A stretch of 64,000 nucleotides of DNA from the NCBI GenBank assembly GCA_016188575.1, contig JACPHN010000225.1:4002-68001 (forward strand), given 5' to 3'. Each line of letters begins with the position of its first letter. Within the stretch, counting starts at the first letter, position 1. The notes beneath the pieces were generated by a model. That model worked only from the letters and a program-made list of their open reading frames with translations. It searched no databases and was not told the DNA's origin. The DNA is from Candidatus Schekmanbacteria bacterium (GTDB taxonomy: Bacteria > CSSED10-310 > JACPHN01). The position numbers and the translations under genes were made by a program. This document shows positions 56,147 to 63,901 of this stretch, in pieces.

Positions 56147-56643
56147 ACGGCAGGATCGAAGCCCTGGCCGAGGTTGTCTCTCCTTCGGTACTTGTTGACG
56201 CTATCGAGACGTCGCGGCGGCTGACCGCACTGGGGGTGCCACACGCATTGATTGGTGGCTTGGCGGTCGGTATCCATGGATACCCCAGGAGCACCAGAGG
56301 TGTCGATTTCCTCGTTGGAGATGAAGCCTTCGAGCGCAAAACGGCCATTCTCGTGTACCGGGCAGAGCTTGTTGAAATCGCCAAGGCGGGAGTTATCGAT
56401 TTGATGAGTATTCCTCCTCTTCATGAAGAGCTACGGGACCTGCTCGCCGTACCAAGAGGTGGTGAAATCCCGGTCATGCCAGCTCATGGTCTCGTCCTGC
56501 TGAAGCTATTGGTGGGCCGCCCACAAGACCTCGCGGATGTTCACGCACTGTTAAAAGTTGGTGTCGATGTCTCCGCGATTCGTAGTTACCTCGGTGAACA
56601 TGCACCGAACCTTGTGCCTGTGCTTGCAAGGCTATTGCCTTGA
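56143..56643 (+). CDS. Nucleotidyltransferase-like protein, toxin candidate
   Basis: 166 residues starting at the ATGA overlap with the HigA-like gene. The nucleotidyltransferase helix-strand pattern is present (GVPHALIGGLAVGIHGYPRS, RGVDFLVGD), but where active enzymes have DxD this one has a single aspartate (VDF), so catalysis is doubtful unless the later acidic residues compensate. The second half (PAHGLVLLKLLVGRPQDLAD) resembles the leucine-rich, DLxD-containing tail of AbiEii/MNT-type toxins. The operon position next to a DNA-binding antitoxin suggests the toxin role. The usual HigA partner is a RelE-like nuclease, so the combination is atypical. Confidence 0.7.
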   Translation: MNGRIEALAEVVSPSVLVDAIETSRRLTALGVPHALIGGLAVGIHGYPRSTRGVDFLVGDEAFERKTAILVYRAELVEIAKAGVIDLMSIPPLHEELRDLLAVPRGGEIPVMPAHGLVLLKLLVGRPQDLADVHALLKVGVDVSAIRSYLGEHAPNLVPVLARLLP

Positions 56644-56764
56644 GATGGCGTACGGAAAGTGTAACAGTTCACCCGTCGTACCACTTCAGCCTCGCCGTAG
56701 ACACGGGCGACGATTGCAGTGTCGTGCTATCTCGCACGTATGTAAGCCCAAGGGTCCAGGCAGA

Positions 56765-57577
56765 TCATTGATTTTCTGGAGCCAGCCGAAAAGTCAGCAC
56801 GCCGATGCCCGGAGTACTGCCTTCGGAAAGCAGCATCTCGGTCTCGAAGCTCGCGTAGTCGTGGTGGACGGCCTTGACACGATAGATTCCCGGGGCAAGT
56901 CGCGTCCCAATCTGATCTGAGTCGAAGAGGCCGCCGGAGTTTGTCCTCCGGAGAAGCAGGACATCTTGTCGCCGGATCTGTCCCGGCAATGGCGCAACAC
57001 CAGGCTTGAAGACGCAAAATGTTGCATCCGCAAGCGGTTGGCCGTCGAGGTCGATCATCCGTACGACGACTCGGAGCGCGTTTGCAGTTGACATCGCGGC
57101 TTCGGTCTGTTCCGGCGCAAGCAGAGGTGGCGGCGCAGCGCTGGCGGTTTCCGCGGTCGCCAAGCTCGTGTGAAAGGTCTCCGTTGGCACAACGACTGGC
57201 GCAGGCATCGGGGGCTCTGGCGCGGCGACCGTAAAGGCACTTCCTGCGTGTTGCTGAGCGGCAACTGTGGCGACGAAACGTTCGATTTCTTCAGCAAGTT
57301 GTCCAGGATCCGCGGTTGGATCGAGACCAGCCTTCAAGATTCGGATCGACGCCTCGACATCCGGTGCGTTTGGATCGAGCCCTACTTGACGAAGGCAGCG
57401 CTCGAGAATCGGGTGGAGGGCCGCCCAAACTGCCTGGGACAGTGCGGGCGCCACGGAGCTTCCGGCGTGCTGCTGAACGACGTTCTGCTCGACTGCGGTT
57501 GCGAGACTTTCAGCGGTTGCACGCGGAAAACCACCAAGAAGGCCGCGTGACTCCAAACCGCGCGCGATTCCATTCAC
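56765..57577 (-). CDS. Hypothetical protein with transthyretin-like C-terminal domain
   Basis: 270 residues. The first half is helical with two QQHAGS segments (VVQQHAGSSVAPALSQAVWA and VAAQQHAGSAFTVAAP) around a conserved-looking core (VWAALHPILERCLRQVGLDP). A Pro/Ala-rich linker leads to a beta-sandwich of the carboxypeptidase-regulatory/prealbumin type (VVVRMIDLDGQPLADATFCV, TRLAPGIYRVKAVHHDYASF). No signal peptide is seen. Its start overlaps the stop of the broken TPR gene, placing it last in the caspase/DUF4384 operon. The trypsin-like protein of that operon carries a similar C-terminal module. Function unknown. Confidence 0.75.
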   Translation of the reverse strand: MNGIARGLESRGLLGGFPRATAESLATAVEQNVVQQHAGSSVAPALSQAVWAALHPILERCLRQVGLDPNAPDVEASIRILKAGLDPTADPGQLAEEIERFVATVAAQQHAGSAFTVAAPEPPMPAPVVVPTETFHTSLATAETASAAPPPLLAPEQTEAAMSTANALRVVVRMIDLDGQPLADATFCVFKPGVAPLPGQIRRQDVLLLRRTNSGGLFDSDQIGTRLAPGIYRVKAVHHDYASFETEMLLSEGSTPGIGVLTFRLAPENQ

Positions 57578-58061
57578 TTGGGATTCCTTGCCACCTCGTT
57601 CGATGAGAAGCGCCGCGATCTGTCACAGCGTGACTTGCTGGCCGCGAATAACACATTGCTGCCTGTAGATAGTTTTTCCAGAAACGTAATGGTTTTCGCT
57701 GAGTCGCCAGAGAGCCGGTAGTCATTGAGAAACGCTCCGCCGGCTTGATCGCGTTCCCCAAGCTGTGCCAACACTTGACCGAGGCTCAACCAGGCTGACG
57801 ATCGCGTGGGCGATGTTGCGAGGACCTTGAAAAGAATCGTCTTTGCTTCGTCAAGGCGATTTGCTTCAAGATACGCGAAGGCGAGGTCGGTTTGAACCTC
57901 GATGTCCGCGGAGTCGGCGTCCAGGGCCTGATGGGAGCGTGGGTCATTTCGACGGAACGTTTGGCCGCGCATCTGGCCGCGACCGGATCGCGCTGGACCG
58001 TCCACGCGAGAACGCCGAGGTCGAAATGCGCCTCGGCGCGAGTTGGATCAAACGATCGCAC
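57574..58061 (-). pseudogene. Frameshifted TPR-repeat gene
   Basis: From GTG 58061 the frame encodes RSFDPTRAEAHFDLGVLAWT, a typical TPR start, then loses sense near 57955. The continuing TPRs lie in the next frame (ALDADSADIEVQTDLAFAYL, EANRLDEAKTILFKVLATSP, SSAWLSLGQVLAQLGERDQA) to the stop at 57574. One indel explains the break. It lies 36 bp after the caspase gene. A functional copy would encode about 160 residues, presumably a docking protein for the operon's products. Confidence 0.7.
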
Positions 58062-58097
58062 GCCACGGGCGAAGCGAACGCATGCGTGGATCTCGAA

Positions 58098-59675
58098 TCA
58101 TTCTCGCGTCTCCACCACGACCATCGCCGCCTGCCAGCTCGCGGTATCCCCCCACAGGTCGCGGCCGCCGCCGCTGCCGCTGCCGCCATCCCGCCGGGTT
58201 GCCTGACCCACCACCGCATCCTGCAGCTTCGCGAGGCCGAGCCGGTTGAACACCTCGGCCCACGTCATGCTCACCTCCTCCCCAAGCGATACGGGAGCCA
58301 TCGACAGCAGCGCCACGAGCACGTCGCGGCCGAATGGAGCCTGCACGGGAAAGGAGTAGGCGGCGTTACGCGGGATCGTGACACTGCCCGCCGCGACCTT
58401 GCCGTCGCGATCGTTGTCGTTCGGGAAGATGCGCGTGGCGACCTGCTGCTGGCTGAACGCCAGCACATAGAGATAACCGGGGGTGTCGGTTGTGACCTCG
58501 AAATCCAGCGATTCGCCGCTACGGTAGAACGGCTTGTCGCCCCGCGGGCGGATGCTCACGCGGATCGGCGACCGCGGGTTGCTCAACGCCACCGCGGGCG
58601 CCTGTTCCCACGTTGCAAAGATCGGAACGTCATCCAGGGGGACCGACGACAGCACCTCCACCTGTGGCTGCTGATCGCCGTCGAGCGACCCCGCCGCGTG
58701 CAGAGCGGCAATCCGTTCGGTAAGGCGCTGCCGAAGCTCGCGCAAGGTGGGGCGGGCACCTCCTTGGCTCGCCACGAAGAGGTAGGAAAGCGCTCCCCGT
58801 AGCTTGCCGTCTACCTCCAGCGGGTAGGCGCGCTGAGTGGGCGCCGCCGCCGAGATCACCACCGCACCCGATACCTTGCCCAGATGCGTGCCCTGCACGA
58901 AGGCGGCGGATGCCGGCTCGAGCCCGCGGGCGGTTGCCGAGGGCACGAGAACATATCCATCATCGCCGCCGATGCCGCGGGCTCGGTCGGGACCGAGGCC
59001 GAGCGACGGGGCCAACAGCGCGAGCTGATCCGGACGGGGCAAATACCGGGCGCCGCCGCCGCGCGGAAAGCGGCTCAGCTTGGGCATACCGCGCGCGATC
59101 GTCCCTGAATGGCATGAGTCGAACACCAACACGGCGCGACGGCCCGACAACCGCGCGATCAGCTCGTCGAAGGTGTCGTCTCGGATCTGCCCTTGGCCGG
59201 CCGCGACCGTCGGGTCCACGTCGTAGGCCGCCAGCGTCTCGTCGAAACCATCGTCGGTCTCGTCGCCGTTGTCGTCCGGCAGTTGCGATCCGTGGCCCGC
59301 GTAGAGAAAGAACACGCGATCGCCGGGTTGACTGCCGGCGATCAGCCATTCGCGAAAGGAGGAGACGATGCCGGCGGCGGTCGCTTCACCATCCAGGAGC
59401 ACCTTGACGGAATCGGGCGCGAAGCCGAACGACTCCTGCAGGAAGCGAGCGGTCGCCGTCGCGTCGAGCTGGCAGCCGGGGGTCGCGGGCACGCGCGGAT
59501 CACCATACCGCTCAATACCGACCAGAAGGGCGCGATCGCTTCCCCTGGCCATCGTGGACGCTGCACCAGAGACGATTACCATGGTCAGGACCGCTTTGCG
59601 CAGCAGACCCGCCAGTGGCCGGTGCTCGCGGCCACCGCCGCGAAGGGCGCGGCTCACCGATGCCTGCTGGGTCAT
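58098..59675 (-). CDS. Exported caspase-like peptidase (C14) with DUF4384 domain
   Basis: 525 residues. A hydrophobic N terminus (LLRKAVLTMVIVSGAASTMA) marks a signal peptide or anchor, so the peptidase should act outside the cytoplasm. The caspase fold is complete: RALLVGIERYGDP, catalytic His128 in LYAGHGSQLPDD, Cys188 in VFDSCHSGTIARG, and the acidic loop DDNGDETDDGFDETLAAYDV. A DUF4384 beta domain at about 370-450 follows (FYRSGESLDFEVTTDTPGYL, ATRIFPNDNDRDG), then a helical WAEVFNRLGLAKLQDAVVGQ tail. The start overlaps the stop of the OmpA gene (ATGA). It shares the operon with a trypsin-like protease and three DUF4384 proteins. Substrate unknown. Confidence 0.9.
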   Translation of the reverse strand: MTQQASVSRALRGGGREHRPLAGLLRKAVLTMVIVSGAASTMARGSDRALLVGIERYGDPRVPATPGCQLDATATARFLQESFGFAPDSVKVLLDGEATAAGIVSSFREWLIAGSQPGDRVFFLYAGHGSQLPDDNGDETDDGFDETLAAYDVDPTVAAGQGQIRDDTFDELIARLSGRRAVLVFDSCHSGTIARGMPKLSRFPRGGGARYLPRPDQLALLAPSLGLGPDRARGIGGDDGYVLVPSATARGLEPASAAFVQGTHLGKVSGAVVISAAAPTQRAYPLEVDGKLRGALSYLFVASQGGARPTLRELRQRLTERIAALHAAGSLDGDQQPQVEVLSSVPLDDVPIFATWEQAPAVALSNPRSPIRVSIRPRGDKPFYRSGESLDFEVTTDTPGYLYVLAFSQQQVATRIFPNDNDRDGKVAAGSVTIPRNAAYSFPVQAPFGRDVLVALLSMAPVSLGEEVSMTWAEVFNRLGLAKLQDAVVGQATRRDGGSGSGGGRDLWGDTASWQAAMVVVETRE

Positions 59676-60463
59676 CTAGCACCTCCGAGGTTGACCACGG
59701 TGACGCGGCGATTGAGAGCACGGCCGTGTTCCGTATCGTTGGATGCAACTGGTGCCGCGGCCCCTATTCCGGAATAGGCAAAACGGTCAGCCGGCAGGGC
59801 AAACTTCTCGATGAGTGTCCGACCGACCGCCATGGCGCGCCGTTTCGACAGTTCCAGGTTGTACGGTTCCGCGCCCACGGAATCCGTGTGCCCTTCGAGA
59901 AGAGCTCGCGACGAGCGAAGATTTTCGGATTGTAAGGCTTTCGCGATCTCAGCGATCTGCTTCAGCGAGTCTGGCGTGATGCGATCGGAGTTGAAATCGA
60001 ACTGAATGTGGAGGTCGACCTCCGGACGAACGCCGAAACCGCGCGCGCGTTCTCCGCTCGGCATCCGCAGCGATCTGCTGATCTGTTCGGCGTCCACGAG
60101 CGCTTCGGGATCGACGTGCGACAGGGCGCTCTGGAGCCGCTGGCGGTACTCCGACTCGTGAGCCAGCAGTCCGTCAGGATCCCCGCGGGTTCCCTCGGTT
60201 TGCAGGAGCAAGAGAAACCGGCGGTAGGCGAGGACCGCGGCCGAGAAGTCACCCTGTTTTGCGCGCACATCCCCCAGCCCCGCGTAAGCGGTGCCGGAAT
60301 CGGGATCAAGGCGGGTCGCGGCCTCGTAAAACCGGGCAGCGTCGGCGATTTGACCGCGTTCCTCAAACGGTGAGCATCCCTCCATTGCCAGGGCCAGGCA
60401 GGTAGCGTGTCGGAGGGGTCGGTTCCGCACCCCTCGACGCTGTGCGCGTTTGGTCATGAGCAT
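59672..60463 (-). CDS. OmpA-family protein with TPR domain
   Basis: 263 residues. A short signal-like N terminus includes a possible lipobox (LALAMEGC). A TPR pair occupies about 35-85 (DAARFYEAATRLDPDSGTAY, AGLGDVRAKQGDFSAAVLAY). The C-terminal OmpA peptidoglycan-binding domain runs from about 145 (IQFDFNSDRITPDSLKQIAE, LLEGHTDSVGAEPYNLELSK, RRAMAVGRTLIEKFALPADR, LNRRVTVV), with the aspartate and arginine that bind diaminopimelate. It should tether the operon's products to the cell wall from the outer membrane or periplasm. Overlaps the caspase start by 4 bp. Confidence 0.9.
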   Translation of the reverse strand: MLMTKRAQRRGVRNRPLRHATCLALAMEGCSPFEERGQIADAARFYEAATRLDPDSGTAYAGLGDVRAKQGDFSAAVLAYRRFLLLLQTEGTRGDPDGLLAHESEYRQRLQSALSHVDPEALVDAEQISRSLRMPSGERARGFGVRPEVDLHIQFDFNSDRITPDSLKQIAEIAKALQSENLRSSRALLEGHTDSVGAEPYNLELSKRRAMAVGRTLIEKFALPADRFAYSGIGAAAPVASNDTEHGRALNRRVTVVNLGGAR

Positions 60464-60473
60464 CGCGGTTCCG

Positions 60474-61244
60474 CTACTCGTGCTCGAGCGTCAGCACCGC
60501 GGCGAGGGAGCCGCTGCCGCCGACGACGACGGGTCCGGCGGCGCCCGCCGCCGCCGCGGCGGCGCCAGTTGTCACCGCGCCGCTACCGCCACCCGGCGGC
60601 GTGTAGGTCATGTCGCGCGCACGCGCCTGCAGCGCCGCCAGCACCTGGCCTTGCAATCCCGCGTTCGGCGCCCCCCCGCTGTACCCCGTGGCCTGCTCGA
60701 TGTTGCCAAACAACACCTGGTCGGGCTGCTCCGCCCACAGCGCGTAGACCGACTCCACCCCGGGCGTGGCGTCGAAGGTGAACCAACCCTCCGCCGGAAT
60801 CACGATTTCCTGACCACCATGGACGCGGTTGACGCCACCCGCGATCCGCTGGTCCGGGTAGAGCAGCGAGGTCTTGCCGGACGAACCGCGCACCAGCAGA
60901 TACAGGAAACCCGTCCGACTCGGTTGCACGCCGATGCGCACCCCGTCGCCGCTGCGGAACGGGTAGGTCGCCTCGGTGCGCACCTGTCCTCCCTGCGCGG
61001 TCTGGCGGTAGATCGACAGGGCCAGCTCGGCGGCGGCCGCCGGAGCCGCCGCCGGCGCTGCCGGAGCCACGGCCACGGCGGGCACGGACACCGTAGACGC
61101 CGGAGCCGCTGGCGCCACGCTTTGCGCTGCCACGTCCGCCGCGCGGCTCGCGGGAGCCTCGGCCGACTGTTGAGCGCAGGCCAGGGCCAGGGCAGCCCAT
61201 CCCACCACGGCGAACCCGAGCACGGTTCTCTTTTGTTTGTTCAC
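60474..61244 (-). CDS. DUF4384 lipoprotein (paralogue C)
   Basis: 256 residues with a lipoprotein signal (VVGWAALALAC, cysteine near residue 23). An Ala/Pro/Val-rich linker (about 25-75) leads into DUF4384: YPFRSGDGVRIGVQPSRTGF, LYLLVRGSSGKTSLLYPDQR, IVIPAEGWFTFDATPGVES. The C terminus has a QVLAALQARARDM helix and a hydrophobic, Gly/Ala-rich strand ending in LTLEHE. The closing L-x-L-x-H signature is shared with the two other DUF4384 paralogues upstream in the operon, so all three derive from one ancestor. Role unknown. Confidence 0.85.
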   Translation of the reverse strand: MNKQKRTVLGFAVVGWAALALACAQQSAEAPASRAADVAAQSVAPAAPASTVSVPAVAVAPAAPAAAPAAAAELALSIYRQTAQGGQVRTEATYPFRSGDGVRIGVQPSRTGFLYLLVRGSSGKTSLLYPDQRIAGGVNRVHGGQEIVIPAEGWFTFDATPGVESVYALWAEQPDQVLFGNIEQATGYSGGAPNAGLQGQVLAALQARARDMTYTPPGGGSGAVTTGAAAAAAGAAGPVVVGGSGSLAAVLTLEHE

Positions 61245-61249
61245 GATGC

Positions 61250-62365
61250 CTACTCCTCTCGTTTGAGCTCGATTTGGAAATCCTGGACGGCGCCGACCTC
61301 GATTTTCTCGAGGACCGTCCGGTACTGGGGATGAACCACCTTCACGAGGTAGCGCCCGGGAACGAGGCGGCGGTTGAGCGTGAGCTCTCCGTGAAAGCCG
61401 CTGCGCGCGTAGGCCATCAGATCGCGCTCGCGAACCGTTCCGGCCGCGCTCGCGGGACCCGGCCGCAGAAAACCGACCACCGCTCCGGGGATGGGGGCCT
61501 TGGAGACCTCGTCGACGACCGTACCCGTCACCCGCACGGCGCCCGACTCGCTCGCGGACGGCGGCGTGATCGCGGCCGTGCCGGCCTCCGGGTGCTCCGC
61601 GGCGAGCCGTCCCAGGAACTCCCGAATCGCCCCGATCGACCGCGCCTCGCCTACCCGGCCGAGCGTCAAGGTGCCGATCGGTAGGTCTCCATCCCCGAGA
61701 AACGGCACCTGGCTGTCGGCGCGCACCCGCGTGGGCGCGCCAACCAGATCGCCCTCTTCATCGATCACCGCCCCGCCCGACGCGCCTTCACCGAGCGCGT
61801 CGGCGACCGCGATCCAACCGTTCTCGTCGTCGATCGCCACGATGGCGGACTCCAGCACCGTGGCCGTGGGTGTACCGTCCGTCGGGTACGCTATCAACGT
61901 CACCCGCGAGCCGAAGGACAGGCCGCTCATGCGACCCAAGCGCAGGTACGCAAAGGGCCGCGCCGACCCCTCGGCAGGCGCAAGCGCGCGCAACAACGCC
62001 AGATCGAGGGCCGCGTCGAACCCCACCAGTCGCAGCTTGGTCGCTTGTGCGGGCGCCGCCCACGGCCGCGCAGGGTCGGATACACCCGCCCAGATCTCCG
62101 CGCCAGGCCGACCGCCGGCTCCAAACACCACGTGGTGGTTGGTCAGCACCAGACCAGACGGCGTGATTACCACCCCGGACCCCGACCCCTGCCCGCGAAA
62201 GGCGCCGTGCTCATCCACTTCTCCCGTGATGATGCGCACCGTCGCCGCGCGGGCGTTGGCGATCGCGGCGCTATCCGCTGCCGCCGCGGCGGTGGCAGCG
62301 GTCGCCGCCAGCACGACCAGAGCCGCCACGGCCTCCCCCCATGCTCTCGCTGCCTTCATGGCCAC
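61250..62365 (-). CDS. Exported trypsin-like serine protease with transthyretin-like tail
   Basis: 371 residues (GTG 62365; the ATG two codons later at 62359 has AGGTG closer to the right distance). The signal peptide is Ala/Val-rich (AVAALVVLAATAATAAAAA). The trypsin/HtrA-type triad is intact: His78 in VLTNHHVV, Asp121 in DAALDLALLRA, Ser196 in GEGASGGAVIDEEG. There is no PDZ domain. Instead a carboxypeptidase-regulatory-like beta domain fills about 275-365 (VTGTVVDEVSKAPIPGAVVG, LVPGRYLVKVVHPQYRTVLE). It is periplasmic by inference and lies between two DUF4384 genes (2- and 5-bp gaps). It could activate the caspase or DUF4384 partners by cleavage. Confidence 0.9.
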   Translation of the reverse strand: MAMKAARAWGEAVAALVVLAATAATAAAAADSAAIANARAATVRIITGEVDEHGAFRGQGSGSGVVITPSGLVLTNHHVVFGAGGRPGAEIWAGVSDPARPWAAPAQATKLRLVGFDAALDLALLRALAPAEGSARPFAYLRLGRMSGLSFGSRVTLIAYPTDGTPTATVLESAIVAIDDENGWIAVADALGEGASGGAVIDEEGDLVGAPTRVRADSQVPFLGDGDLPIGTLTLGRVGEARSIGAIREFLGRLAAEHPEAGTAAITPPSASESGAVRVTGTVVDEVSKAPIPGAVVGFLRPGPASAAGTVRERDLMAYARSGFHGELTLNRRLVPGRYLVKVVHPQYRTVLEKIEVGAVQDFQIELKREE

Positions 62366-62367
62366 AC

Positions 62368-63062
62368 CTATTGATGGTTCAGGGTGAGGGTGAAGCCTTG
62401 CGGAGACGCCAGCGCGCTCGCCGAGCTCAGCAAGAAACCGTCGTTGCCGTCGACGCTCAGCACCAGGTCCCGCCCCCGCGTCAACGCGCGACTATTGAGC
62501 GCGGCAAGGATCTCCTGTTCCTCGTCGGCGCTGGCGGCTCCTCCCGTCGAGGCCGCTGCCGCGGGCGGCGCGACCGCCGCGGCGGTACCGCCGCTCGACG
62601 GCGACGAAGTCAGTTGCGCGACCTCCGGAATCGGCTGCGTCGACATGATGAACGTCAGCGTTTCCTTTCCTGGATTGTCGTCGAAGACGAACCACCCGCT
62701 TCCCGGGGCACCTGGTAGTCGCTGGTGTGGGTAACCGCGTTGCTCACCCCGCGGCTCGGGAACAGCAGAGCTTTTTTGCCCGTGCTGCCGATGTTGACGA
62801 CCGCGACGTAACCCGCGAAGTTGACCGCGAAGTGAAACCGCACCTCGTCGCCGGAGCGAAAGCTGCTCGTCGGTGCCACCATGCCGATCTGTCCGCCGCG
62901 ATTGCGTTCGATCGTCACTTTCGCCCCCGGCTGGCCCGCGGCGGTGTTCGCCGAGCTGCTCGGCTGGTAGCTCAGAAACAGATCGCGCGAACCGTCTCCC
63001 CACGCCGTGGCCGAGGCCACCGCCAGAACCGCCGAGAGTACGCTGACCGCGATGCGTCGCAT
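62368..63062 (-). pseudogene. DUF4384 protein gene with one frameshift (paralogue B)
   Basis: From ATG 63062 (GGAG 7 bp upstream) the frame gives a signal peptide (RRIAVSVLSAVLAVASATAW) and the first half of DUF4384 (SSFRSGDEVRFHFAVNFAGY, VAVVNIGSTGKKALLFPSRG). Near 62702-62712 the frame breaks in a C/G run (minus-strand CCCCGGG). The rest continues in the next frame (GSGWFVFDDNPGKETLTFIM ... ALTRGRDLVLSVDGNDGFLL, ending LTLNHQ). One extra G would restore a ~230-residue protein like its two paralogues. A base-calling error is as likely as a true mutation. Confidence 0.8.
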
Positions 63063-63076
63063 GACATGGCTCCTTT

Positions 63077-63859
63077 CTAGTTGTGCCGCAGGCGCAACCG
63101 AAAAACGGTAAAGCCCTTCTTCTTGCCGACATTGACGGAATAGGTCGAATCGTAGATCGCACCGGTATCCGTGGCGGCGGCGGCAGCAGCGGGGGACAGC
63201 ACCAGGTCGCGATTGGCGGCGGGCGGTGCGCTGGTGCCGAGGATACTCAGCACCTCCTCCTCGACGCTGCCCGCGGGCGGCGCCGCGGGCGGCGCGTCAC
63301 CGCTGCTCGCGGCCGGGATGAGGTAGGGGATCACGTCCATTTCCTTTTCGCCGAGAATGAACAGAATCTCCTCGCTGCCCGCGTTTTCATCGAAGTTGAA
63401 CCACTGCTTGCCCGGTATGACCAGCTCGCGGCCGCGCTGGACGCGATTGCGCCCCCCGTCGATGCTCTTGTGGGGGTAGAGCAGCGTCGTCTGCCCGGAG
63501 CTGCCCCGTTGCACGATGTAGAGATACCCCTTGCCGTTGGGCTCGACGCCGAATCGCACCGCGTCACCGCTGTGAAAGGTCGTCTGGGTGGATACCTGGC
63601 GAAAATCGCAGGCGTCGTTTCGCTGGTAAAGACGCACCCGCAAGCCGGGGTGAGCGGCGACACCCGAGCTGTCGGTCGCGAAATACAGGTCGCGGGCCTT
63701 GTCAGTGACCTCTGCTGGTGACTCGGCGGCGGGCGCGCGCGGGGTTATTCCCTCGGCAGCCGCGGGCGCGAGGCGGCCGCCGCCCAGCACGAGCGGTAGA
63801 CCGAGGAGAAGTGCCGCCGGCAACCCGATCGCGAAGGGACGGAAGACTTTCTGTATCAT
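63077..63859 (-). CDS. DUF4384 protein (paralogue A), first gene of the operon
   Basis: 260 residues from ATG 63859, chosen because the signal peptide begins there (IQKVFRPFAIGLPAALLLGL). DUF4384 at about 75-185: TTFHSGDAVRFGVEPNGKGY, LYIVQRGSSGQTTLLYPHKS, GRELVIPGKQWFNFDENAGS. The tail has EEEVLSILGTSAPPAANRDL followed by VLS and a closing FTVFRLRLRHN, the shared C-terminal signature of the paralogues. Two cysteine-free strands around the RGSSG loop are the best conserved part. It heads the eight-gene caspase/trypsin operon, with the promoter expected in the 42-bp divergent spacer or inside the neighbouring gene. Confidence 0.87.
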   Translation of the reverse strand: MIQKVFRPFAIGLPAALLLGLPLVLGGGRLAPAAAEGITPRAPAAESPAEVTDKARDLYFATDSSGVAAHPGLRVRLYQRNDACDFRQVSTQTTFHSGDAVRFGVEPNGKGYLYIVQRGSSGQTTLLYPHKSIDGGRNRVQRGRELVIPGKQWFNFDENAGSEEILFILGEKEMDVIPYLIPAASSGDAPPAAPPAGSVEEEVLSILGTSAPPAANRDLVLSPAAAAAATDTGAIYDSTYSVNVGKKKGFTVFRLRLRHN

Positions 63860-63863
63860 GGGG

Positions 63864-63892
63864 TTGACAGCAGTGTATTTTCGTGATAGACA
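63864..63892 (+). promoter_or_regulatory. Possible promoter of the MerR-type gene
   Basis: TTGACA (63864-63869), 17 bp, TAGACA (63887-63892). Transcription would begin within a few bases of the ATG at 63902, giving a leaderless mRNA. The -10 match is moderate. Confidence 0.4.
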
Positions 63893-63901
63893 TTCGTCGC
63901 C

